DNA of 64,000 nucleotides. It comes from DAOTTI01 sp034437795. Lineage in GTDB: Bacteria > Chloroflexota > UBA11872 > UBA12225. This document shows, piece after piece, positions 42,463-51,760 of the stretch. The stretch lies in contig DAOTTI010000012.1 in NCBI GenBank assembly GCA_034437795.1, forward strand, positions 14,395 through 78,394, in the 5' to 3' direction. Every line of letters starts with the position of its first letter. Within the stretch, counting starts at the first letter, position 1. The position numbers and the translations under genes are program-made. A model generated the notes under the pieces. The model ran no database searches, was not told the DNA's origin, and saw only the letters and a list, made by a program, of their open reading frames with translations.

Positions 42463-43530
42463 ATGCGCAGGCTGACTATGGCCCACTACGTGACGCTGGC
42501 GGGAGTGCTGGCGCTGGCTGCGGCGGCAGGATATCTCGGCTACCGGCGCTTCGCCCCGTCGCCGGCGACGGCGGCCCGTCTGACGACGCAGGCGGCGGCG
42601 CTGGGCACCGTTGTGTCGATGATCAGCGCCACAGGGAACGTGACCAGCCCCGCCACCTCCAGGCTTTCCTTCAGCAGCGGGGGCCGGCTCAGCGAGCTGC
42701 TGGTGGGCATCGGCTCAGCGGTGCAGGCAGGGCAGGCCTTGGCCCGCATCGATCCGGCCGAGCTGGAGGTGGCGCTGGCCCAGGCGTGGGCGAACCTGTC
42801 CAGCGCCGAGGCCAAGCTGGCGCAGACGCGGGCGGGGGCCACTGTGGAGGACCTGGCGGCGGCGCAGGCGCAGCTAGACGCGGCCAGGCTCAAGCTGGAA
42901 CAGACACGGGCGGTAGCCCAGGGCCCCGAGGTGACGGCCGCCCAGAGCCAGGTGGACAGCGCCAGACTGAAATTGGAGCAACTACTGGCCGGCGCCCGGC
43001 CGGACGAGCTGGCAGCGGCCCAGACGCAGCGAGACACCGCCAGGGCCAGGCTGGAGGGACTGCTGCATCCACGGGAGGAGGACGTCGCCGTGGCCCGCAG
43101 CCAGGTGGAGAGCGCCAGGATCAAGCTGGAGCAGCTGCGGTATCCCCGCCCTGACAACGTGCGCGGCGCTCGGGCGCAACTGGCCTCGGCGCAGGCCCGC
43201 CAGGAGGCATTGCGCAACCCGCGGCCGGAAGACCTGGCCAGCGCGCAGCCCCAGGTGGACCAGGCCAGGACGCCCCTGGCGCAACTGGTGGACCATCCGT
43301 GTACGGCCACGGCGCAGGACATCGCCAACGCCCAGCTCCAGGTGCAGAACGCGCAGGTGGGCCTGGCGAATGACCACCTGAGCGAGATCCTGAGCGGGCT
43401 GCAGGCGGGCGAGCAGGTGGTGATCCCCAGCACGACGACGGCGGGGGCGCGCCTCCAGGTGCCTGGCGTGGCGGGGATCGGCGCCGGCCCCGGGGTCGGC
43501 GGCCCGCCGCCCAGCGCCGGCCCGCGCTAG
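42463..43530 (+). CDS. HlyD/MacA-type periplasmic adaptor, apparently missing its beta-barrel region
   Basis: The product is 355 residues. An N-terminal membrane anchor (about 8-27) precedes the first half of the lipoyl domain (GTVVSMISATGNVTSPATSR, GGRLSELLVGIGSAVQAGQA). A long coiled-coil region follows with at least six repeats of a roughly 30-40 residue unit containing AAQ.Q.D.AR.KLEQL. The normal second lipoyl half and beta-barrel are absent: after VQNAQVGLANDH the protein jumps to LSEILSGLQAGEQVVIPSTT, the normal C-terminal strand, then a Gly/Pro tail. An internal deletion is likely. It is followed by a MacB-type permease but no ATPase. Confidence 0.78.
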   Translation: MRRLTMAHYVTLAGVLALAAAAGYLGYRRFAPSPATAARLTTQAAALGTVVSMISATGNVTSPATSRLSFSSGGRLSELLVGIGSAVQAGQALARIDPAELEVALAQAWANLSSAEAKLAQTRAGATVEDLAAAQAQLDAARLKLEQTRAVAQGPEVTAAQSQVDSARLKLEQLLAGARPDELAAAQTQRDTARARLEGLLHPREEDVAVARSQVESARIKLEQLRYPRPDNVRGARAQLASAQARQEALRNPRPEDLASAQPQVDQARTPLAQLVDHPCTATAQDIANAQLQVQNAQVGLANDHLSEILSGLQAGEQVVIPSTTTAGARLQVPGVAGIGAGPGVGGPPPSAGPR

Positions 43531-43716
43531 CGCGGATTCGTCAGAGCCGGCGACGGGTCCCTCTCCCTCTTGGCGAGGGTGAGGGCTCCGCTCATGAGGA
43601 CATCCAGGCTAGGGCCATCGGTCCAGTAGTCGGGCCAGGAAGGCTGGACGAAAGACGACGAACGCCACCCGGCGGGCATGCAGATGGCGGCCGGAAGACA
43701 GAGAGCAAGCGAGACG
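43531..43716. repeat. REP-like word between adaptor and permease
   Basis: CCCTCTCCCTCTTGGCGAGG with a following GTGAGGGCTCC lies at about 43559-43591. It is the expected place of an ATPase gene in a MacA-MacB-like operon, but nothing is encoded there. Confidence 0.55.
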
Positions 43717-44991
43717 ATGAACGCGATGGAAAGTATCCGCGTGGCGGTACGCGCCTTGGGCGCGAACAAGCTGCGCACGGCGCTGACGATGCTGGGCATG
43801 ATCATCGGCGTGGGAGCGGTGATCGCCCTGATGTCGATCGGCAAGGGCATGCAGGCCAGCGTCACGGCGCAGATTAACGCGCTGGGCAGCAACCTGCTGT
43901 TCATCTCGCCCGGCTCCACCCAGCAGGGCGGCGTGCGTTCCCAGGCCGGCACAGCGCCGACGTTGACCGCGGAGGACGCGGAGGCGATCCTGGAAGCGGG
44001 CATGCCGGAGGTGGTCAACGTCGCGCCGGACGCGGGGACCTTCGGGCAGGCGATCGCCAACGGCCAGAACATCTTCACCCGAGTGAGCGGCGTGACCCCC
44101 GCCTACCTGGAGGTGCGTAACTTCACCGTCGCCGAGGGCGAGTTCTTCAGCAAGGAACAGGTCGACGCCCGCTCGCTGGTAGCGGTGCTGGGGGCGACCG
44201 CCAGGCAGAACCTGTTCGGCGACGGTGAGGCGGTCGGGCAGACGGTGCGCGTGAACCAGGTGAACCTGCGGGTGATCGGCGTGCTGGCGGCCAAGGGCGC
44301 GCAGGCGCTGGGCAATCAGGACGATGTGATCTACGTGCCGCTCTCGACGATGCAGACGCACCTGAACCGGAACCGCACGGCGCAGGGCGGGCAGACGGTG
44401 TCGCAGATCAGCGTGCACCTGGCGGACGGCCGGCCGGAGACGGCGCAGGCAGCCGTGGAGCAGATCGGGGAGCTGCTGCGCGAGCGCCATAAGGTGGCGC
44501 AAGACGACTTCACGATCCGCAGCCAGGAGGACCTGCTGGCGACGGCCAACCAGATCACGGGGTTCATTACGCTCTTCCTGGGGTCCGTGGCGGGGATCTC
44601 GCTGCTGGTGGGCGGGATCGGGATCATGAACATCATGCTGGTATCGGTGACCGAGCGCACGCGCGAGATCGGCATCCGGAAGGCGATCGGGGCCACGCGA
44701 GGCAACATCCTGTCCCAGTTCCTGACCGAGGCGACGATGGTGAGCCTGGCCGGCGGCGCCGCCGGCATCGTGCTAGGTGGGGGCGGGTCGCGCCTGCTGA
44801 GCGGCGTCAATCTGAACGGGCAGCCGCTGCAGACGGTCGTCTCGCCGGACTCGATCGTGCTGGCGTTCGGCGTCTCGGCGCTGATCGGCCTCTTCTTCGG
44901 GGTCTGTCCGGCGATGAAGGCATCGCGCCTGCACCCGATCGAGGCCCTGCGCTACGAGAAGAGATGGTCACGGGCAGTGGTGCTCAGGTAG
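43717..44991 (+). CDS. MacB/FtsX-type ABC transporter permease
   Basis: The product is 424 residues. Opening MNAMESIRVAVRALGANKLR, then LTMLGMIIGVGAVIALMSIGKGM, is the MacB_PCD start. A large extracytoplasmic domain (about 50-275) follows. Three C-terminal membrane segments include LVGGIGIMNIMLVSVTERTR, REIGIRKAIGATRGNI and PAMKASRLHPIEALRYE. It is the permease half of a type VII ABC exporter and needs an ABC ATPase, none of which is encoded nearby. The adaptor upstream belongs to the same system. The longer in-frame start 13 codons upstream is less likely. Confidence 0.92.
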   Translation: MNAMESIRVAVRALGANKLRTALTMLGMIIGVGAVIALMSIGKGMQASVTAQINALGSNLLFISPGSTQQGGVRSQAGTAPTLTAEDAEAILEAGMPEVVNVAPDAGTFGQAIANGQNIFTRVSGVTPAYLEVRNFTVAEGEFFSKEQVDARSLVAVLGATARQNLFGDGEAVGQTVRVNQVNLRVIGVLAAKGAQALGNQDDVIYVPLSTMQTHLNRNRTAQGGQTVSQISVHLADGRPETAQAAVEQIGELLRERHKVAQDDFTIRSQEDLLATANQITGFITLFLGSVAGISLLVGGIGIMNIMLVSVTERTREIGIRKAIGATRGNILSQFLTEATMVSLAGGAAGIVLGGGGSRLLSGVNLNGQPLQTVVSPDSIVLAFGVSALIGLFFGVCPAMKASRLHPIEALRYEKRWSRAVVLR

Positions 44992-45068
44992 TGATCAGCA
45001 CCTTACCGAGCGTTAACGCTCAGCTAACCGTGGCCTAAACGTGTGGCCGTACGCTGGTGGTAACGGGC

Positions 45069-46349
45069 ATGATCGTACCCAAGCTTGAAGCAGCGGCCGA
45101 TGGGCTGAGTGGCGCAGCTGGTGACCCCGTGCCGGTTCCTACCGGTGAGAGCCAGGCCCCAGCGATCTGGCGAACGCACCACCTGGTGGCCGGCCCAGGA
45201 GCCGCCACCGAGGTGGCGGTTGTCAGCCCCGCGGCGGGCGGACGCGGGCGCAACCGGTTTTCCCGAATGGCGGACCCCTCACCGTCGCCTATAGGCAGAC
45301 GGAACTCAACGGCGCCGCGTCCGGAAGAACTGGTTGCACCCGGCCGACCCTTGGCGGTGCGCGGGCCGCGGACGGCGCTGAGCGGGCCGGCTGCGACCGC
45401 AGGCGCCGCCCGCGCCAGGCGCGCGAGGCTGAGCCCTGAGGATGGAGCTGCCGGGCCGGCGGACCTGGAGTCGCTGCCCCAGTACCTGCGGGAGATCTCC
45501 GAGGGGGCGCTGCTGACCGCCGACGAGGAGCGGGCACTGGCACGGGCCCTGCGTTCGGACGACGCCCGCGCGGCGGAGCGGGCACGGGCACGGCTGATCC
45601 GGTCCAACCTGCGCCTGGTGGTGAGCGTGGCGCGGCGCTACCTGGGGCAGGCGGGGCGGGCCGGGCCGGCCATGGACCTGGGCGACCTGATCCAGGAGGG
45701 GAACATCGGCCTGTTCAAGGCGGTGGACAAGTTCGACCCCGAACGGGGCTACCGCTTCTCGACCTACGCCTACTGGTGGATCCGTCAGACCATTACCCGC
45801 GCCATTGCCGACCACGGCCGCGCCATCCGGCTGCCGGTCTACGTGGGCGAGCACCTGGCGCGGCTGGCGGAGGCCGAGGTCCGCCTGCGGCAGCAGCTCG
45901 GGCGCGAGCCCTTGCCGGAAGAGCTGGCGGCTGAGCTGGGGCTATCCCTGAGCCAGGTCACCGACCTGATCGGCGCCGCGCGGCCCCTGGCCTCGCTGGA
46001 TGAGCGGCGCTCGTCCGGCGACGGCGAAGGAGGCGCGCTGGTGAATGACGTGGCCGGCATGGTAACGGCCGCCCCCGACGGGGAAGCAGAGAGGGACGAG
46101 CGGGAGGAGCGGCGGGCCGCGCTGGAAGCGGCGCTGGAGCGGCTCAAGCCACGGGAACGGGACGTGGTGGCGTTGCGCTACGGGGTCAGGGACGGCCAGG
46201 AGCGCAGCCTGGCTGAGGTAGGGCGCCTGCTGGGCATCTCCCGCGAGCGCGCGCGCCAGGTGGAGGCGGCTGCCCTGGCCAAGCTGCGCCGCCTGCTCAG
46301 CCCGCCGGAGGTTCAGAGTTCAAAGTTCAAGGTTCAAAGTTCAAAGTGA
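45069..46349 (+). CDS. RNA polymerase sigma-70 factor (SigA/RpoD-like, group 1-2)
   Basis: The product is 426 residues. After a poorly conserved 130-residue N-terminus come region 1.2 ([20 protein letters not shown]), region 2 ([55 protein letters not shown]), region 3 ([20 protein letters not shown]) and region 4 with helix-turn-helix ([20 protein letters not shown]). A complete -10 reading region ([12 protein letters not shown]) argues for a primary or stationary-phase factor. The last about ten residues ([13 protein letters not shown]) and the TGA stop derive from TTCAAAG repeats. A GTG start at 45057 is also possible. Confidence 0.92.
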   Translation: MIVPKLEAAADGLSGAAGDPVPVPTGESQAPAIWRTHHLVAGPGAATEVAVVSPAAGGRGRNRFSRMADPSPSPIGRRNSTAPRPEELVAPGRPLAVRGPRTALSGPAATAGAARARRARLSPEDGAAGPADLESLPQYLREISEGALLTADEERALARALRSDDARAAERARARLIRSNLRLVVSVARRYLGQAGRAGPAMDLGDLIQEGNIGLFKAVDKFDPERGYRFSTYAYWWIRQTITRAIADHGRAIRLPVYVGEHLARLAEAEVRLRQQLGREPLPEELAAELGLSLSQVTDLIGAARPLASLDERRSSGDGEGGALVNDVAGMVTAAPDGEAERDEREERRAALEAALERLKPRERDVVALRYGVRDGQERSLAEVGRLLGISRERARQVEAAALAKLRRLLSPPEVQSSKFKVQSSK

Positions 46350-46360
46350 GCGTCAAAGTG
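46312..46360. repeat. TTCAAAG heptamer repeat forming the sigma factor C-terminus
   Basis: TTCAGAG, TTCAAAG, TTCAAGG, TTCAAAG and TTCAAAG follow each other at 7-bp spacing. They encode [12 protein letters not shown], and the following TGA ends the gene. Related arrays are at 55393-55470 and 57586-57645. Confidence 0.9.
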
Positions 46361-46560
46361 AGCCGAGTCTAGCCCGCATCCTGCATCGGTTCATCGTCGG
46401 TGATCAATATCCGTCTCCCAGAGGGAGAGGGCCAGGGTGAGGGCTCCGCTGGCAAAGGGTCCGGGCGAGGGGCTGCGGCGTGGCTGTTGAATGGTGCGGC
46501 CGTTCCGCAGCAGGGCAGGTGGATGGGACGGCGGATGAAGCGGAGTAGCAGGAAGCCGGA
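46361..46560. repeat. REP-like words between convergent genes
   Basis: GTCTCCCAGAGGGAGAGGGC with GGGTGAGGGCTCC at about 46412-46448 is a REP-like palindrome. It lies between the sigma factor and DUF4062 gene ends and may act as a bidirectional terminator. Confidence 0.55.
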
Positions 46561-47553
46561 TCAGGGGCGCACGAGGCGGACGGATTCTTCGGCTCGCTCG
46601 CGGACGGCGGGGTCAGGGTCCTGGGCCAGGCCGGCCAGGCAAGCCAACACGTCGGGCGGGGGCGGGTCGGGGTGGCGGATCTTGCCCACGGTATGGGCGA
46701 CCTGAGCGCGGACGGCGGGCTCGGTGTCGGCGCTGAGCGCGAGGAGCGCGCGGACTACGGCCGGCTTGATGGGACGGCCCTTGAGGCCAAGCTCGCCGAT
46801 GTGGAACACGGCCATCACCCGCGTCTCGGGGTCAGGGGCGTGAAGGAGGTCGAGCAGGACCGGTAGCGCCTCTGGGCTATTGCCGCAGATCTGGAGCAAC
46901 TCGTCAAGGTAGAAATGGAGTTCGTCCACGTCGGCGCGGCGCTGGAGGACCAGCTCCTTGATGGCCGCGGCGTAGCGGCCGCTGCCCATGTTGACGAGCG
47001 CCTGGCGGGCGCGATTGCGCTCCAGGCGGCTGGGCGAGCTGGTCCAGAGCTTCATCAGGCGGTGCTCGCGCTCGGGGTCAGGGGGCGTGGCGGCAGGTCG
47101 CTCCCAGCGTGCGATGGCCGCCGTGACCTCGGCGGCGAGCTGCTCGGGCGAAGTGAAGGTGGCGCACAGGAGGTCGCGCTGGATCTCAGCGCGTAGCGCA
47201 TCCAGCTTCCGGCGGCCGGGCCCTTGCTCCTTATAGCGCTCCGGCCACGGGGCATCCTCGGCGAGCAGAAAGCACAGCACCGGCCGGTCGAACCGGACAG
47301 CCTCGCGGAACTCCCGCTCGGTGATCGAGCGCTCTGAGCCGGGCGGGACGTAGCCGTACCGCCAGGCGAAGAGGCCAACGTACAGGTCGCAGCGGCGGAC
47401 GTCGTCCAGGCACCGGTCGAGCGGACGCCGTGGCTCAGCCACGTAATACTCCATAGCGACGTCGTCATGGCCGAGCTTGCGGATGGCGCGGCTGACCGCC
47501 TGACGGAAAGCCTTGAGATCCTGATAGGTCGACGAGACGTAGATGCGGGCCAT
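46561..47553 (-). CDS. DUF4062 domain protein with HEAT-like repeats
   Basis: The product is 330 residues. The N-terminal 90 residues (MARIYVSSTYQDLKAFRQAV, CLDDVRRCDLYVGLFAWRYGYVPP, SITEREFREAVRFDRPVLCF) are a clear DUF4062 domain, a TIR-like alpha/beta fold usually fused to STAND or NLR ATPases. Here the ATPase is missing. Instead HEAT/Armadillo-like helices (about 165-330) follow, with LLDLLHAPDPETRVMAVFHI, ALLALSADTEPAVRAQVAHT and LAGLAQDPDPAVRERAEESV. The combination suggests a signalling or defence sensor with a helical-repeat scaffold (inference). It is transcribed with a 47687-48406 gene upstream. Confidence 0.85.
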   Translation of the reverse strand: MARIYVSSTYQDLKAFRQAVSRAIRKLGHDDVAMEYYVAEPRRPLDRCLDDVRRCDLYVGLFAWRYGYVPPGSERSITEREFREAVRFDRPVLCFLLAEDAPWPERYKEQGPGRRKLDALRAEIQRDLLCATFTSPEQLAAEVTAAIARWERPAATPPDPEREHRLMKLWTSSPSRLERNRARQALVNMGSGRYAAAIKELVLQRRADVDELHFYLDELLQICGNSPEALPVLLDLLHAPDPETRVMAVFHIGELGLKGRPIKPAVVRALLALSADTEPAVRAQVAHTVGKIRHPDPPPPDVLACLAGLAQDPDPAVRERAEESVRLVRP

Positions 47554-47686
47554 CCGGCGTGCTCCGTATCAGGTCAAGAACGTTCTGCCAGACCACCTTC
47601 CCGGCCGGCGGCGCCATTGCTCCAGGAAGTGCCATCCCCAGGGGGCGCAGGATCGTATAGCGGCGCACCCTGGGTGTGGGCCGGCC
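47554..47686. other. Short intergenic region, nothing recognised
   Basis: The 133-base gap separates the two minus-strand helical-repeat genes. No repeat or promoter is evident. Confidence 0.4.
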
Positions 47687-48406
47687 TCAGCTGTGCTCCG
47701 GCGGGCGCGGGGCGGGGTCACGCAGGGCGTGCAATTCGGCGATGACCTGGTCCGGCGAGGAGAGATTGCTCGTGCGTAGACGGATGGTACCGGGCTCGGG
47801 CGGCGGCTCGCGGTGCGCCGCGGCCTGCACGACGGCGACCAGAGCGTCGATCTGGTCGGGGCGCGCCGCGCCGAGGCGTTTGAGAATGGAGACCATGGCC
47901 GCGGCCAGGGGGGTGTCCCAGTCAGCCTGCTCGAACACGACCTCAGCGATCTCCAGGACGATGTCCGGCTGGTCCCGTCCGACGTTGGACCAGAGCTCGG
48001 CGCTGGGGACGGGGTGCGCCAGCGTCGCTTCGAGGGCGAGGCGGTAGTACGGCCCGGCGATGAGGTCGGGGCGGAGCCGGCTGAGCATGGTCAGGGCAGA
48101 GAGCAGCCCCATGGCGTCGAGGCGCTGGGGCGCGCCGAGCCAGCGTTCAAGCGTCTCCAGGGGGACCAGGTCCGGCCGGCCCGCCGTGTGGTTAGCCAGG
48201 ACGAAGAGGGTGGGGCCAGCGCGGGCCCGGTGCAGCTCCGAGCCAAGGAAGGAGTCGACCACCTCGCAGAGGCCGCCGGCGATCCGCTCCGGCGTAGCCC
48301 GCAGGACATCGACGGCCTTCTCCCAGGCACGGTACTGACGTTCAGGGTCGGCGCCGCAGAGGTCGTCGATGAGCTGATCCACGAAGGGATCTGGAGCGGA
48401 CGCCAT
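47687..48406 (-). CDS. Helical-repeat protein of unknown function
   Basis: The product is 239 residues from an ATG with AGGA upstream; a nearer ATG two codons before is also possible. The sequence consists of alternating amphipathic helices (FVDQLIDDLCGADPERQYRA, LRPDLIAGPYYRLALEATL, WSNVGRDQPDIVLEIAEVVF), like an alpha-solenoid. I recognise no catalytic motif. It lies just upstream of the DUF4062-HEAT gene on the same strand and probably acts with it. Confidence 0.65.
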   Translation of the reverse strand: MASAPDPFVDQLIDDLCGADPERQYRAWEKAVDVLRATPERIAGGLCEVVDSFLGSELHRARAGPTLFVLANHTAGRPDLVPLETLERWLGAPQRLDAMGLLSALTMLSRLRPDLIAGPYYRLALEATLAHPVPSAELWSNVGRDQPDIVLEIAEVVFEQADWDTPLAAAMVSILKRLGAARPDQIDALVAVVQAAAHREPPPEPGTIRLRTSNLSSPDQVIAELHALRDPAPRPPEHS

Positions 48407-48791
48407 GGCCATCTCTTCCTGCCGGACCCCGCTTTGCTGGGACGCAAGGACCTGCACCGGGAAGGTCAGTCTAGCACACACCCCTTCGACCCCCTCGCCC
48501 CCCTCTCCGACACGGAGACGCGGAGACGCGGAGAGAGACCTCATCCCCTTCGGCCGGGGCCGCGCCCGGAGGGAGGACCTCACCCCCTCGCCCCCTCTCC
48601 GACACGGAGAGGGGGAACGACGGCCATGGCTGTGCCGCTTGGCCCCGCCGCCCCCGCTCCGACACGGAGCGGGGGAACGACGGCCACGGCTGTGCGGCTT
48701 AGCCTCACCACCTCTCTCCGGCACGGAGCGGCCGGAAGGCCTTCGATACGTCTCCAGGAGTGGAAGTGTCAGGGGGCTTCCGGCCGCGCAG
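48407..48791. repeat. 60-bp tandem repeats and 8-bp repeats
   Basis: GACACGGAGA words with 8-9 bp spacing lie at about 48508-48535. From about 48601 a 60-bp unit starting GACACGGAG and containing GGGGGAACGACGGCCA and TGTGCGGCTT repeats twice with a partial third copy. The same unit forms a larger array at 53914-54119. No gene is seen. Confidence 0.85.
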
Positions 48792-50102
48792 CTAGCGTCC
48801 GCGCTGGCGGCGGTACTCGTCGAGCACGGCGTTGATGTCGTTGGTCATGTTGGTCATGGCCTCGCGCGGGCTCGCCTCCGCGGTGCGTAGCTGGCGCGTG
48901 TACTTGTTGTAGATGGCCTGCAGATCGGGGATCCACTTGGCGTGCAGCGGGTCCGGCCGTGCGGTAGGGGCCGCTTCCAGCCAGCGGCGCTTGTTGAACT
49001 GCGTCATCGTCTTCAGCCAGACCTGCTCCGCCACCCGCTTGTTGGACGGGATGTTGTTACCGCCGTTCTCCTCGATGATCCGCGCCCCGTCATCCAGCAG
49101 CCAGAACAGGAAGTCCACGGTGGCGTCGCGAGCCCGCGTCTCCTTGAAGATGAAGTAGCCGTCCAGATACATGCGGTGGTTGCGCCCCCTGGGCGCCTTG
49201 GGCTTGAGGAAGACGTTGACCCGCGCCGGGATACGGGAGTAGGCGATGATGCTGTTGGGGATCCCGTTCGCATGCATGGCGATGGTCCCCTGGTTGAAAT
49301 TCAGCTCGGGGCGCTTGTCGATGCCGTCGCGCATGAAGACGCGGTCGCTGGTGTGCACCTTGGCGTACCACTCGGCGGCGGCCAGGGCCTCGGGGGTATT
49401 GGTCGCCGCCCGCGACTTATCGGCGGTGAGGAAGTCGCCGCCGTAGCTATAGAGCCAGTGGAAGAAGATGGAGTCGTCGCAGCCGCCAACGGGGTCCTGG
49501 CGCCCCTGCGCGTCGAACCGGACGACCTGCTTGAGCATCCGCACCAGGTCGTCCTGGGTCCAGTTCTCGTCAAAGCCGGGGTCGAGCGTGACGCCGTATT
49601 GCTCGAAGAGGTCGAGGTTCATGACGTAGAGGCTGGTGCCCCAGCCCTGGGGCATGCCCATCTGCTTGCCGTCGATCTGGTAGGCCTTGGTGGGCACCTC
49701 GTAGAAGTCGCTCTGCTTGAGCTTGCGCGTGGAGAAGTCCTTAGTGATGTCCAGGTACCAGCCGCTGTCCATGAAGCGCAGGAAGCCGCGGTTGGAATCC
49801 ATCACGATGTCGGGGATCACGTCGGAGGTCCAGGAGACGACCAGCTTGTCCTGGATCTCGCCGGATGGAATACCGGTGCGTTCGACGGTGATGTTGGGGA
49901 ACTGCTTGCGGTACTCCTGCACCACGGCTTCGAAGAGGCGGTCGCTATCGCCCCCGCCGCCGTAGTTCCAGAACACGATCTTGGCGGGGCCCTTCTGCGC
50001 GGGGGCGGTGCGCCCACCGAAGGCGCCGCACCCCGCCCAGACCACGGACGGAAGCCCGGCCCCCGCCATCGCTACCAGACGCCGGCGCGTGAATGCCGCC
50101 AT
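48792..50102 (-). CDS. ABC transporter solute-binding lipoprotein, orphan
   Basis: The product is 436 residues with an AAGGAGAG ribosome site. Signal MAAFTRRRLVAMAGAGLPSV ends with lipobox VVWAGC. The mature part has KIVFWNYGGGGDSDRLFEAV, DVIPDIVMDSNRGFLRFMDS, GMPQGWGTSLYVMNLDLFEQ and FNQGTIAMHANG, all typical of family-1 sugar-binding proteins. It diverges from the paralogue at 50414. No permease or ATPase genes flank the pair. Confidence 0.92.
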   Translation of the reverse strand: MAAFTRRRLVAMAGAGLPSVVWAGCGAFGGRTAPAQKGPAKIVFWNYGGGGDSDRLFEAVVQEYRKQFPNITVERTGIPSGEIQDKLVVSWTSDVIPDIVMDSNRGFLRFMDSGWYLDITKDFSTRKLKQSDFYEVPTKAYQIDGKQMGMPQGWGTSLYVMNLDLFEQYGVTLDPGFDENWTQDDLVRMLKQVVRFDAQGRQDPVGGCDDSIFFHWLYSYGGDFLTADKSRAATNTPEALAAAEWYAKVHTSDRVFMRDGIDKRPELNFNQGTIAMHANGIPNSIIAYSRIPARVNVFLKPKAPRGRNHRMYLDGYFIFKETRARDATVDFLFWLLDDGARIIEENGGNNIPSNKRVAEQVWLKTMTQFNKRRWLEAAPTARPDPLHAKWIPDLQAIYNKYTRQLRTAEASPREAMTNMTNDINAVLDEYRRQRGR

Positions 50103-50413
50103 CGTTCTCTCCTTTCCTTGTTCCCTTGCTGAACTCCCTGTTCGCGCTCCCTACGGCGCTCCCGTGCTGCGCGCACTCCCACTATACTGGGCGACGCGGG
50201 GAGGAGGAAAGGGCCGCCCACCCCCGTTCCCCCACATCGAAGCGGGAGCATGGGGACGCGGAGACATGGAGACGAAGCTCCAGGGACGCGGCGACGCAGA
50301 GGGACGAGGACAGGGGACGCAGAGACGCGGGGACACAGAGACATGGAGACGTAGAGGCCGGGAGACACGGAGACACGGGGAACTGGTATCACGCATGCCC
50401 AGGAGGAACGTCG
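50103..50413. repeat. Divergent promoter region filled with 8-bp GRGACRYG repeats
   Basis: From about 50246 to 50381 the words GGGGACGC, GGAGACAT, GGGGACAC and GGAGACAC recur with 8-bp spacing, about 15 times. It separates two divergently transcribed solute-binding protein genes and must also contain their promoters, which I could not identify. Confidence 0.85.
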
Positions 50414-51760
50414 ATGAAGCCGGTTACTCGCCGCCATGCCGTCCGATCCGCGTACGCGCTCGCCGCGGCCGGGGCCGCCGCCTGCGGCCCGCAGCCGGGC
50501 ACGGCCGGCCCCGAGCCGAGCCAGGGCCCCGTGACGGTGCGGGCCTTCATTGGCGGGATCGACGCCGCCACGGCCGACCGCTGGGAGAGCGAGATCGCCG
50601 GCCCGTACCGGCAGCGGCGGGCCAACGTTGCGATCGAGCTGGTCTCGCAGACCAGCGTGGCCCCCAGCGGCGCCACGGCGGAGGTGATGGAGAAGCTGAC
50701 GGCGCTGATCGCCGGTGGCGACCCGCCGGACATCACCGACCTGCCGCGTCCGGCGACGCAGCTCGTACCGCTCGGCTTTCTGGATGAGAGCCTGGACCGA
50801 CTCGTGCGGCGCGACCGGTTTGACACGAAGCAGTTCAACCAGCACGAGTTCGAGCGCCGCGCCGTGTACCAGGGCAAGGTCTGGCAGATCCCCTACAAGT
50901 ACCTGAGCAATGCGCTGGTGGTGGTCTGCAACCAGCACCTGTTCCAGGCGGGGAACGTCGCCATTCCCAGCGCCGACCGGCCCTGGGAGTGGAGCGCCTT
51001 CGTCGACGCGCTGATCAAGCTCACCAAGCGAGCCGGCGGGGCGACCAGCCAGTTTGGCCTGCTGAACTGGGGCTCGCAGACGTACACCTGGCCGCTGCTG
51101 TGGCAGACGGACTGGGTGAGCGCCGATGGCCGGACGGCGACCTGCGACAGCGCGGAGATGCTGGACTGCTACACCAGGTGGGCGGAGCTGTTCCACCGCC
51201 ACAACGTCATCCCCCGCCCTGGCGAGACGCGGGATCTGTTTGGGACGACCAGCACTCCGCAGCTGTTCTTCGCAGGGAAGGGGGCGATGGTGATCATGTC
51301 GCCCGGCACCTGGCGCACCTACATCACGCGCGGGGAGCTAGCGGAGATCGCGCTGGCGCCGATGCCCAAGTTCAAGGTGAGCACGGCCGACGTCGCCACC
51401 ACCGACCTGGGGATTGCGCGGGGCAGCAAGCGGCCGGCGGACGCCTGGGAGGTGATCAAGTACTTCTCGGAAGGGTCGCGGCTGGCGCGCTACGCCAACT
51501 ACCTGCCGGCTATCGCCAAGGACATCGAGCCCTGGGCGCGGGAGGACGTAAAGCGCTTCCCCGCGGTAGACGTCCGCGTCGTGCTGCGGGCGATCGAGAC
51601 GCACGCCCCCAACAGCCGGCTCTCCGGCCACCCGAAGCAGGATGAGATCCTGCGCGTGACGGGCCCGGCGCTGGACGGGCTGCTGGAGGGAAAGGAGGCG
51701 CCGGTGCCGCTGCTGCGCCGCCTGAAGCCCGAGCTCCAGGCGATCATCGACCGGACCTGA
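50414..51760 (+). CDS. ABC transporter solute-binding lipoprotein, orphan
   Basis: The product is 448 residues from an ATG 7 bases after AGGAGGA; a much longer upstream frame is an artefact of the repeat. Signal MKPVTRRHAVRSAYALAAAG ends with lipobox GAAAC. Mature features are VTVRAFIGGIDAATADRWES, GDPPDITDLPRPATQLVPLG, VWQIPYKYLSNALVVVCNQH, GKGAMVIMSPGTWRTY and DAWEVIKYFSEG. It belongs to the sugar-binding family with no transporter partner nearby. Confidence 0.92.
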   Translation: MKPVTRRHAVRSAYALAAAGAAACGPQPGTAGPEPSQGPVTVRAFIGGIDAATADRWESEIAGPYRQRRANVAIELVSQTSVAPSGATAEVMEKLTALIAGGDPPDITDLPRPATQLVPLGFLDESLDRLVRRDRFDTKQFNQHEFERRAVYQGKVWQIPYKYLSNALVVVCNQHLFQAGNVAIPSADRPWEWSAFVDALIKLTKRAGGATSQFGLLNWGSQTYTWPLLWQTDWVSADGRTATCDSAEMLDCYTRWAELFHRHNVIPRPGETRDLFGTTSTPQLFFAGKGAMVIMSPGTWRTYITRGELAEIALAPMPKFKVSTADVATTDLGIARGSKRPADAWEVIKYFSEGSRLARYANYLPAIAKDIEPWAREDVKRFPAVDVRVVLRAIETHAPNSRLSGHPKQDEILRVTGPALDGLLEGKEAPVPLLRRLKPELQAIIDRT

